30,371 nt of DNA from an uncultured Bacteriovorax sp. (lineage in GTDB: Bacteria; Bdellovibrionota; Bacteriovoracia; Bacteriovoracales; Bacteriovoracaceae): contig CAMLMH010000015.1 in the NCBI GenBank assembly GCA_946481315.1, positions 1 to 30,371 of the forward strand. The letters are read 5' to 3'. A program made the position numbers and the translations under genes. The number at the start of each line of letters is the position of its first letter. Position 1 is the first letter of the stretch. A model generated the notes under the pieces. The model saw only the letters and a program-made list of their open reading frames with translations. It was not told the DNA's origin and did no database searches. Positions 15,324 to 21,270 of the stretch are shown here, in pieces.

Positions 15324-15339
15324 CACACAAGATTGTGTG
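15324..15339. promoter_or_regulatory. Perfect palindrome between two divergent sigma-54 promoters
   Basis: CACACAA-GA-TTGTGTG is a perfect 16-bp dyad. It lies 40 bp upstream of the kinase promoter and 71 bp upstream of the promoter at 15411. A second, imperfect dyad follows (TTTGACTGA at 15350-15358, TCAGGTCAAA at 15363-15372). Both are well placed as activator sites shared by the two promoters. Confidence 0.45.
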
Positions 15340-15410
15340 CATGAGACAATTTGACTGAGAAATCAGGTCAAAGAACAGGACGCTTTTCACATTTTCAGGA
15401 ATTTAGATTT

Positions 15411-15426
15411 TGGTATGAGCATTGCT
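15411..15426 (+). promoter_or_regulatory. Sigma-54 promoter of the 37-codon gene
   Basis: TGGTATGAGCATTGCT: exact GG-N10-GC, with a full TTGCT -12 box. Transcription would start near 15437, about 42 nt before the start codon of the small gene. Confidence 0.83.
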
Positions 15427-15478
15427 TTAACGGGCACGAGACATTTCATTCGGGAAAAGAAAACACTTTAGGAGCACC

Positions 15479-15592
15479 ATGAAAACAAATAGTATTATTA
15501 CCGCTTCTCTCCTTTTAGCTATCGCTAACCTTGAGCGCGATGTTGAAAATAAACATGACTCTTCGAGAGAAACGGAATCAACTGATGAGTAG
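15479..15592 (+). CDS. 37-residue peptide with a hydrophobic N-terminus
   Basis: AGGAG lies 5 nt before the ATG. The product has MKTN, a hydrophobic stretch (SIITASLLLAIA), then a highly charged tail of Asp, Glu, Arg, Asn and Ser. It looks like a short signal peptide or membrane anchor with a small acidic peptide. A sigma-54 promoter with good spacing and a terminator downstream frame it as a complete one-gene unit, which makes it credible despite its size. No family was recognised. Confidence 0.6.
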   Translation: MKTNSIITASLLLAIANLERDVENKHDSSRETESTDE

Positions 15593-15642
15593 TCATTAAA
15601 AAAAAATGACTCGCGTATCATCTCACAAAAATAAGTTATCAA

Positions 15643-15674
15643 AAAAAAGGGCGATTCTATGATCGCCCTTTTTT
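15643..15674. terminator. Bidirectional intrinsic terminator
   Basis: A 13-bp perfect stem (AAAAAAGGGCGAT / ATCGCCCTTTTTT) with a 6-nt loop lies between the convergent small gene and the HPt gene. It overlaps the HPt stop codon. Confidence 0.9.
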
Positions 15675-15948
15675 ATTTTATCTGTTTTAAATTTTCTTCA
15701 ACGTTTTGACTTAACTCATTTATGGTTGCTTCTAGCTTGGCCTTGTCTTTTGTTTTTCCGGCCTGTTCCATCGCAATTCCTAACTGACCGATGGCGGGAA
15801 AACCAAAAGTTTCACCATTGCCTTTTAAACGGTGACCGATATTCACAGCTACATCGAAATCCTCACGAGCTAAACTTTGCTTCAACTCTTCGATTTCAGT
15901 TTTCCTGCGATTTAGATACTGGAGACGTTGTGTTGTTAAGATTTCCAT
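15673..15948 (-). CDS. Stand-alone histidine phosphotransfer (HPt) protein
   Basis: The 91-residue helical protein has the HPt signature IGHRLKGNGETFGFPAIG with phospho-accepting His39. It would carry phosphate between the C-terminal receiver of the hybrid kinase (Asp444) and a response regulator; the NtrC-type protein two genes upstream is the obvious candidate. AGGA lies 9 nt before the ATG. It follows the third CsbD gene on the same strand with a 120-bp AT-rich gap and no visible terminator, so read-through from the sigma-54 site at 16491 is possible. Confidence 0.9.
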   Translation of the reverse strand: MEILTTQRLQYLNRRKTEIEELKQSLAREDFDVAVNIGHRLKGNGETFGFPAIGQLGIAMEQAGKTKDKAKLEATINELSQNVEENLKQIK

Positions 15949-16068
15949 ATGCGCGGATCCTACAATAACTTCTTACATTTTCAAACAGTAAAATATTTTA
16001 ATTTAATCTCATTAGAAATTTGAGAAAACTTTAAGAAAATTCCTAAAATTTTTACAACCAATCAAATC

Positions 16069-16440
16069 TTATAACTGTCGTTCTCGAGCATTTCGATTGG
16101 CGGCATCCACCGGGTCTTCTGTTGCCATATCACTGTCGTAAGATTCATTATCTTCACTGTCTTCACCGGCCGCTTCCCTGGTGGCCTCTTCATCATAAAA
16201 CTGATGGAAAACACCATCGAGTTTTTGGTCAATGCTAGCTCTTGCTTCACCGTATTTGCGTTCGATCAAACCTGCTATGGAGGTTATTTGCCCTTTGGTT
16301 TCTTCGAGCTCATCATCCGTGAGGTTGCCCCAAAGCTTACGGACTCCACCTTTAATCTCCAACCATCTTCCTTTAATTATGTCGTCATTATAAACCCGGT
16401 TATGGAAAACATCGGGTCGATTCAGATCTTGATTATTCAT
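16069..16440 (-). CDS. CsbD-family stress protein
   Basis: The start at 16440 follows AGGAGGAG; the frame is open further upstream but that part overlaps the promoter. The 123-residue product has a typical CsbD domain at about 20-80 (IIKGRWLEIKGGVRKLWGNLT, DDELEETKGQITSIAGLIERKYG). An acidic tail rich in Glu, Asp and Ala follows. CsbD proteins are small, abundant, hydrophilic and stress-induced (SigmaB in Bacillus, RpoS in enterics) with no known enzymatic role. Here a sigma-54 promoter lies 52 nt upstream. Confidence 0.9.
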   Translation of the reverse strand: MNNQDLNRPDVFHNRVYNDDIIKGRWLEIKGGVRKLWGNLTDDELEETKGQITSIAGLIERKYGEARASIDQKLDGVFHQFYDEEATREAAGEDSEDNESYDSDMATEDPVDAANRNARERQL

Positions 16441-16490
16441 AGTACTCTCCTCCTGTATAAGAGAATTGCCTTCTGCTTTATTGAATATGG

Positions 16491-16506
16491 AGCATAATGA
16501 ATGCCA
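16491..16506 (-). promoter_or_regulatory. Sigma-54 promoter of the third CsbD gene
   Basis: The minus strand reads TGGCATTCATTATGCT: exact GG-N10-GC with a TGGCAT -24 box. Transcription would start near 16480, about 40 nt before the ATG. Confidence 0.87.
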
Positions 16507-16517
16507 CAACAGGAGCC

Positions 16518-16545
16518 AAAAAAAAGGGCCCTTTTAAGGCCCTTT
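16518..16545 (-). terminator. Intrinsic terminator of the NtrC-type regulator gene
   Basis: AAAGGGCC / GGCCCTTT with a 7-nt loop is followed on the minus strand by a run of eight T. It separates the regulator gene from the sigma-54-controlled CsbD gene. Confidence 0.88.
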
Positions 16546-16547
16546 CA

Positions 16548-17960
16548 CTATTGCATTATCGAGACAGATTCGATTTCTTTTAATTTGCGATACAAAGTTT
16601 TGCGGTCAATACCTAATTCTTTAGCGGTCTGTTCTTTAGCAAAATTGTTTCGTTGAAAAATAAACTCGATGTACTTCTTTGATACATCTTCCAGTGTCAT
16701 CAGGCTGTTGATGGTAAAGAGAGCATCACCGGAAGCCGATAGTGTTTCACTTCCTTTAGTCTCTGTTGCTTCTTCTAGTGCCGGTAAATCCTCTACTTGA
16801 ATATAATCACCTACTGAAAGAACGACAGCTCTCTCAATGGCGTTTTCCAGTTCACGGACGTTACCTTTCCATGGAAGAGCTTCCAGCCTTTGCAATGAAG
16901 CCTTAGTAAAACCCTTAATATGAGCATTATTGATAACTGAGAATTTTTTCAGGAAGTATTCCGACAGAGGAATGATATCTTCCTTACGTTCTCTCAGGGG
17001 CGGCATATGAATCGGAATAACGTTTAAGCGAAAGTATAAGTCTTCGCGAAAGCGTCCGGCCTCAACTTCTTTCTTTAAATCCTTGTGGGTAGCACAGATA
17101 ATTCTTGCCGTGATATCGCGTGGCTGGTTTTCACCAATACGTTTTACTTTCCTTTCTTGTAGGACCCTCAACAGCTTCGCTTGTAGAGGGAGGGCCAGGT
17201 CACCAATTTCATCCAAAAACAGTGTCCCTTTGTTGGCCTCTTCAAAAAGACCGATCTTGCTTCCCACAGCTCCGGTAAAAGCACCTTTGGCATAACCGAA
17301 TAATTCTGATTCAAGTAAGTTTTCCGGAATCGCAGTACAGTTAATCGCTATGAAAGGTCCATTCTTACGTTCACCCAGTTCGTGAACTGCCTTTGCAACA
17401 ACTTCCTTACCCGCTCCCGACTCTCCACTGATAATAATGTTTGCCTGAGAGGAAGCTACCCTTTTGGCAAGCTCCATTGCTTTTTTAAATCCCGGAGAAC
17501 GTCCGATGACACCTTTTAGGCCCATCACGTCTTCTTCTTTAAAAAGAGACTTCAGGTTGGAGTTTTCCACCTGCACCTGGTTAAGAAAGAGGGCGCGCTG
17601 GACGGAAATGAGTAATTGGGGGAAATGCAGTGGCTTTAAAACGAAGTCATAGGCACCGGATTCGATGGCCTCTACGGCCGTCTCCACTGAACCTTCTGCA
17701 GTCATCAAAATAATAGGCAGAACCTGATCACTCGATCTGATCCGTTTAATAAATTCCATCCCGGACATAACAGGGAGTTTTAAATCGACGATGACGACAT
17801 CTGCGACCAGTTGTTTAGTTTCAATCGCAGTCAAGGCCATACGGGCATCTTCAAAAGGGCTGACGTTGTAGCCGCGCTGGTTGAAGAATGTCGTAAGCAG
17901 TTCGAGTAATTCCGGATCGTCGTCAATAATAACCAGTGAAGGGGAATTTTTTACTTTCAT
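16548..17960 (-). CDS. NtrC-family sigma-54-dependent response regulator
   Basis: The 470-residue protein has all three classical parts. The receiver (about 8-122) has Asp-rich IIDDDPE, Asp59 in VIVDLKLP and Lys109. The AAA+ activator domain (about 150-385) has Walker A GESGAGKE at 179-186, the sigma-54-contacting loop GAFTGA at 226-231, and Walker B FLDEIGD at 248-254. The C-terminal Fis-type helix-turn-helix contains AKELGIDRKTLYRKLKEI. It should bind enhancers and drive open-complex formation at the sigma-54 promoters around it. Its own upstream region shows no sigma-54 site and no strong ribosome-binding site. Confidence 0.95.
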   Translation of the reverse strand: MKVKNSPSLVIIDDDPELLELLTTFFNQRGYNVSPFEDARMALTAIETKQLVADVVIVDLKLPVMSGMEFIKRIRSSDQVLPIILMTAEGSVETAVEAIESGAYDFVLKPLHFPQLLISVQRALFLNQVQVENSNLKSLFKEEDVMGLKGVIGRSPGFKKAMELAKRVASSQANIIISGESGAGKEVVAKAVHELGERKNGPFIAINCTAIPENLLESELFGYAKGAFTGAVGSKIGLFEEANKGTLFLDEIGDLALPLQAKLLRVLQERKVKRIGENQPRDITARIICATHKDLKKEVEAGRFREDLYFRLNVIPIHMPPLRERKEDIIPLSEYFLKKFSVINNAHIKGFTKASLQRLEALPWKGNVRELENAIERAVVLSVGDYIQVEDLPALEEATETKGSETLSASGDALFTINSLMTLEDVSKKYIEFIFQRNNFAKEQTAKELGIDRKTLYRKLKEIESVSIMQ

Positions 17961-17988
17961 GGGGTTAATTTACTCGTTTGTCAATTTT

Positions 17989-18037
17989 GGGGTTTTTCTG
18001 TCGCATTTATGCAAAATCGATAGTGGCAGAAATCCCC
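17989..18037. repeat. Inverted repeat upstream of the DUF1328 promoter
   Basis: GGGGTTTTTCTG (17989-18000) and CAGAAATCCCC (18027-18037) are near-perfect inverted copies 26 bp apart. They lie between the regulator gene and the sigma-54 site at 18099. They could be an activator site or an autoregulatory site of the regulator. Confidence 0.3.
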
Positions 18038-18098
18038 AAGTCCTGTCAAGCAAGGTTGTAAATTATAGTTAACCAACGAAAAATGTGTAGATATTACT

Positions 18099-18114
18099 TG
18101 GCATAAGTTGTGCT
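18099..18114 (+). promoter_or_regulatory. Sigma-54 promoter of the DUF1328 gene
   Basis: TGGCATAAGTTGTGCT: exact GG-N10-GC. Transcription would start near 18125, about 52 nt before the ATG at 18177. It is divergent from the NtrC-type regulator gene. Confidence 0.85.
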
Positions 18115-18176
18115 TTTTCTGGAGTAAAAGGTAGCAAACGGATTTTAGCTACATTGTAACAGTCAAGGAGATGCTT

Positions 18177-18365
18177 ATGTTACGCGCAGCGATTACATTT
18201 TTTGTTCTGGGTCTAGTGGCAATGCTTTTTGGGGCCTATGGCATTGCGGGGATTTCAATTGAACTAGGAAAAATCCTGCTCATGGTATTCATCGCTCTTG
18301 CAGTTCTCACTTTCCTGGTTGGAATTGCCCGTGGTGGATCGAATAACAATAAACAAATTAGGTAG
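18177..18365 (+). CDS. DUF1328 (YtjA-like) small membrane protein
   Basis: The ATG at 18177 is 6 nt from AAGGAG; an in-frame ATG at 18171 abuts it and is less likely. The 62-residue product has two helices separated by a Gly-rich turn (AAITFFVLGLVAMLFGAYGIAG, then GKILLMVFIALAVLTFLVG), matching the DUF1328/UPF0391 pattern of LLG.GGIAG and AKILF...L. The tail is short and polar. The family is widespread, induced by osmotic and general stress, and has no known biochemical role. Confidence 0.88.
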   Translation: MLRAAITFFVLGLVAMLFGAYGIAGISIELGKILLMVFIALAVLTFLVGIARGGSNNNKQIR

Positions 18366-18524
18366 CTCTTTCATTTGATGTATCCCACTAGGCATAGGGA
18401 CTACTGAGATATTGTTAATGAAAGAAGACAACGTTTTCATTCGTCGATTTTTTGGGGGATAAGGGTGGCAAGAATTTGTCATTTTTAGAAAAAATCAATG
18501 AACGCCGAATGAATCAATGTTAAG

Positions 18525-18564
18525 AACCCTGGCAAGAAGATAAGCTCTTTGGCCGGGGTTTTTT
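18525..18564 (+). terminator. Intrinsic terminator far downstream of the DUF1328 gene
   Basis: AACCCTGGC pairs with GCCGGGGTT (one G-U) and TTTTTT follows. The 160-bp stretch 18366-18524 has no credible gene; it holds short stems built on CTTTCATT (18368), AATGAAAG (18417) and TTTCATT (18435). Confidence 0.65.
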
Positions 18565-18608
18565 GTTTTCTTGCTTTTTGCGTCTGTCTTAATCACAATA
18601 TGATTTCT

Positions 18609-19364
18609 ATGAACAGGAAAACCATTCTCGTGGGTTTATTGACGGCCTTATCGATTGCACTCGTAACAACTTCTGCAGATGTTTTTGCTCGCGAAAAATG
18701 GACAATTACCTCACTTGACTGGCAGCCTTTTTCCGGCCGGGATTTAGCGGATGGTGGAATAGCAATCACAGTTCTTCGGGAAGCTCTCAGTAAAGAAGGT
18801 ATTGATCTGAATGTGCTTTATTATCCCTGGACTCGTGCTGTAAAAACGGCCGCAGACCCCGCTCTACTGGGCTATTATCCAGCATGGAGAGAAGAAGTCC
18901 TGGACGGATTTTCTGCCTCCAGCGTGATATTTACTTCTCCCGTGGTGTTTGTCGAAAACGTAAACCATCCACTAAAGTGGACAAAACTTAATGACCTGAA
19001 AGGAAAAACTATTGGTGTTGTCCAAAATTATGGCAATACGACCGAATTTAATGCTCTCGTTGCTAAAGGTGTTATTAAAACAGAGATTGCTCAGGATGAT
19101 TTAACAAATATCCGCAAAGTGGCGATGGGCAGAATTGATGGTGCTTTTATCGATCTTTACAATCTTAAATACTACCTGAAAAAAGAGGCACGTGATTTTG
19201 AAAGCCTCGTTCAGGCCAATCCAAGAATCATTGCTGAAAAATCTATTCATCTGGCCATTAATAATCATTTTGCCAATAAAAAGGCGGCAGAGATTATAAA
19301 AAGGGCCACTGAAAAAATTAAATCCCAAAAAAAAGTAAAAAAGTTTCTGCAGACTTTACCTTAG
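18609..19364 (+). CDS. Periplasmic solute-binding protein (SBP_bac_3 type)
   Basis: The 251-residue product begins with a signal peptide (MNRKTILVGLLTALSIALVTT...DVFA). The rest resembles the amino-acid-type solute-binding fold: WTITSLDWQPFSG near the N-terminus, YYPWTRAVKTA, then LNDLKGKTIGVVQNYGNT and GRIDGAFIDLYNLKYYL. Neither ribosome-binding site nor start is strong (ATG at 18600 is in frame). No permease or ATPase is nearby, so it may act as a sensor partner or with a transporter encoded elsewhere. Its stop overlaps that of the convergent related gene by 4 bp. Confidence 0.8.
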   Translation: MNRKTILVGLLTALSIALVTTSADVFAREKWTITSLDWQPFSGRDLADGGIAITVLREALSKEGIDLNVLYYPWTRAVKTAADPALLGYYPAWREEVLDGFSASSVIFTSPVVFVENVNHPLKWTKLNDLKGKTIGVVQNYGNTTEFNALVAKGVIKTEIAQDDLTNIRKVAMGRIDGAFIDLYNLKYYLKKEARDFESLVQANPRIIAEKSIHLAINNHFANKKAAEIIKRATEKIKSQKKVKKFLQTLP

Positions 19365-20101
19365 AGCTTTGTAATATGTTTATCCAGAATAGTTTTCAGC
19401 TGTCCGGATTGCTTGAGTTGTTCAAAGGCCATGTTAAATCGGCTTAAAAGTTCTGCATCTACATTATGCCGGGAAAAATAAATTCCCAGTTCATCGCTCT
19501 TTAAAACGAATTGTTTTCTGTAGCCATTGATAGAGAATCTTTTGACATGAAAATTAAAAACATCTTCATTAAGAATGATTCCTCCTCTATCGCCATAACG
19601 CCCGTTTTGAAGTTTATTGATAAGAGTGACAGCGTCTTGATCGCCCACTATATTGATTTTTATCTTTTCCTCTTTTAAGGCCGTCGTTAAAATATAATAT
19701 GTATTGGACTCCCCGATGGTCCCCACCGTCCAGTCTTTGAGATCACTTATCTGGGAAGTTGTCTGGGCCTTATCACTGGTGATAAAGACCATATTTATTT
19801 TTTTCAGAATGGGAAAAAAAGTGGCATATGCATCCCGGTCGGAACTTTTGACTAATGAAAGCATGCCGTGAATTTCTCCTTGTTCCAGGGAGGTCAGTGC
19901 ACGTCTGAATGGGACTATTTCGGTATTGCAGTCTATCTGAATTTTTCTACACAGAAGTTCTACAATCTCAGGGACTATACCAAAAGCGCGTCCTCTTTCT
20001 TCGTATGAATAAGGGGGATACTCCAGAGCTTTGAAGCGATAGACATAAGCGTAAGATGATTGAACTGAAAGAAAAAACAGTAAGCAAATCAGAATTTTCA
20101 T
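19361..20101 (-). CDS. Periplasmic solute-binding protein (SBP_bac_3 type)
   Basis: The ATG at 20101 follows GGAGG and opens a signal peptide (MKILICLLFFLSVQSSYA). The 246-residue product shows the family pattern: YPPYSYEERGRAFGIVPEIVELLCRK, VPFRRALTSLEQGEIHGMLS, then DLKDWTVGTIGESNTYY. Two Cys near the N-terminus may form a disulfide. Like its convergent neighbour it is an orphan without transporter subunits. The two are distantly similar and may be diverged paralogues. Confidence 0.82.
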   Translation of the reverse strand: MKILICLLFFLSVQSSYAYVYRFKALEYPPYSYEERGRAFGIVPEIVELLCRKIQIDCNTEIVPFRRALTSLEQGEIHGMLSLVKSSDRDAYATFFPILKKINMVFITSDKAQTTSQISDLKDWTVGTIGESNTYYILTTALKEEKIKINIVGDQDAVTLINKLQNGRYGDRGGIILNEDVFNFHVKRFSINGYRKQFVLKSDELGIYFSRHNVDAELLSRFNMAFEQLKQSGQLKTILDKHITKL

Positions 20102-20162
20102 TCTTACCTCCGGAGCTACCGCATCCATGAACAGGATAATCCAAAATGAATAACTCAAGGTA

Positions 20163-20177
20163 TTAAGTTAAACTTAA
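20163..20177. promoter_or_regulatory. 15-bp palindrome between divergent genes
   Basis: TTAAGTT-A-AACTTAA is a perfect dyad about 60 bp upstream of the solute-binding protein gene at 20101 and 120 bp upstream of the kinase gene at 20296. It is a possible operator, though its AT-rich composition makes chance plausible. Confidence 0.25.
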
Positions 20178-20295
20178 TTCTTGCTTAACGTTTTTTTAAT
20201 TTCATGCGTTTTCGATTGCCCTAAAGCACAATCTCGATTTCCCTTGATTAGCAGACATATATCTGTTGTCATTGACTGTGGAGAGGATGCTGACA

Positions 20296-21264
20296 ATGAC
20301 AAAAAAAATCTGTATGGGACTCGACGTGGGTGGGACTAAAGTTGAAGGGGCCGTGGCCATCATCGACACTGAGGATCATTCTATTGAAGTCCTCGCCAAA
20401 AGCCGTATTCCACTTCCAGGCAATGATAGTGAAACATTTACTTCCTCACTCTCGGACCTGATTGAGTCCCTCATCCATGATGCCCGAATTAATCAATCTG
20501 ACCTTGTGGCCATCGGAATGGGTCTTCCGGGATCTATTGATCAACAGACAAACAGAATGATTAATGGAAACACCTATTTTTTGATAGGTGAGGATTTAAA
20601 AAATAAACTACAGAGTAAATTGCCTTTTTCCATTCCTCTTTTTGTCGAAAACGATGCCAATTTATTTACACTTGCTGAGAGCTGGGGGGGCGCCGGAAAG
20701 ACCTTTTATAAAAAAACCGGAATTCCGTTTCACAGACAAGTCGTCATTGGAATAACTTTGGGGACTGGTGTTGGCGGTGGCTTCGTGACAAACGGAAGTA
20801 TTTTCAGTGGGGCCCATGGCGGTGGCCTGGAAGTCGGTCATATCAGTCTCGATGCTCAGGGAAGAAAATGTTATTGCTCCCAGTTTGGCTGTGCTGAAAC
20901 ATACCTCTCTGGAACTGCTCTCCAAAAAAATCGCCATGACTGGAGCTCAAAAGAAATATTTGAAAAATACAGGAATGAAGATATTAATGCTGAAAAAATT
21001 CTCCGTGACTACAGAGAAAAGATGCTTCATTTCCTTCGTACCCTCACAAATCTATTTAATCCCCATTACATTGTTTTTGGCGGAGGTCTATCCAATCAAC
21101 CCGATTTATTTGTCGATCTGGAAACAGAATTAAGTTCGGGAATTTTCCTGGGAGAAAAATACGCTCCTAAAATTTATGTCAATGAACTCGGAGACAGTGC
21201 CGGTGTATACGGTGCCATGATTCATGCCATGAACAAACTTCAATTCTCCGACCAATATTTATAA
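20296..21264 (+). CDS. ROK-family sugar kinase (glucokinase/fructokinase type)
   Basis: I chose the ATG at 20296 (322 residues); ATG at 20287 is possible. The product has the ATP-binding loop GLDVGGTKVEG, ENDANLFTLAES with the catalytic Asp region, and GITLGTGVGGGFV. The ROK zinc motif is GHISLDAQGRKCYCSQFGCAETYLSG (His plus three Cys). It should phosphorylate glucose or a related hexose in the cytoplasm. Next to a GH15 glucosidase and the trehalose synthase/phosphatase, it would return glucose released from trehalose or glucan to glucose-6-phosphate. Confidence 0.92.
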   Translation: MTKKICMGLDVGGTKVEGAVAIIDTEDHSIEVLAKSRIPLPGNDSETFTSSLSDLIESLIHDARINQSDLVAIGMGLPGSIDQQTNRMINGNTYFLIGEDLKNKLQSKLPFSIPLFVENDANLFTLAESWGGAGKTFYKKTGIPFHRQVVIGITLGTGVGGGFVTNGSIFSGAHGGGLEVGHISLDAQGRKCYCSQFGCAETYLSGTALQKNRHDWSSKEIFEKYRNEDINAEKILRDYREKMLHFLRTLTNLFNPHYIVFGGGLSNQPDLFVDLETELSSGIFLGEKYAPKIYVNELGDSAGVYGAMIHAMNKLQFSDQYL

Positions 21265-21270
21265 TAGAAA

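Noticed and set aside
18417..18462. 14-codon frame starting at 18418 after the DUF1328 gene
   Set aside because: It has no ribosome-binding site, is too short to support, and the region is better explained by RNA stems.
18530..18545. TGGCAAGAAGATAAGC as a sigma-54 site before the first solute-binding protein gene
   Set aside because: GG and GC are 11 nt apart rather than 10, and the sequence is part of a terminator hairpin.
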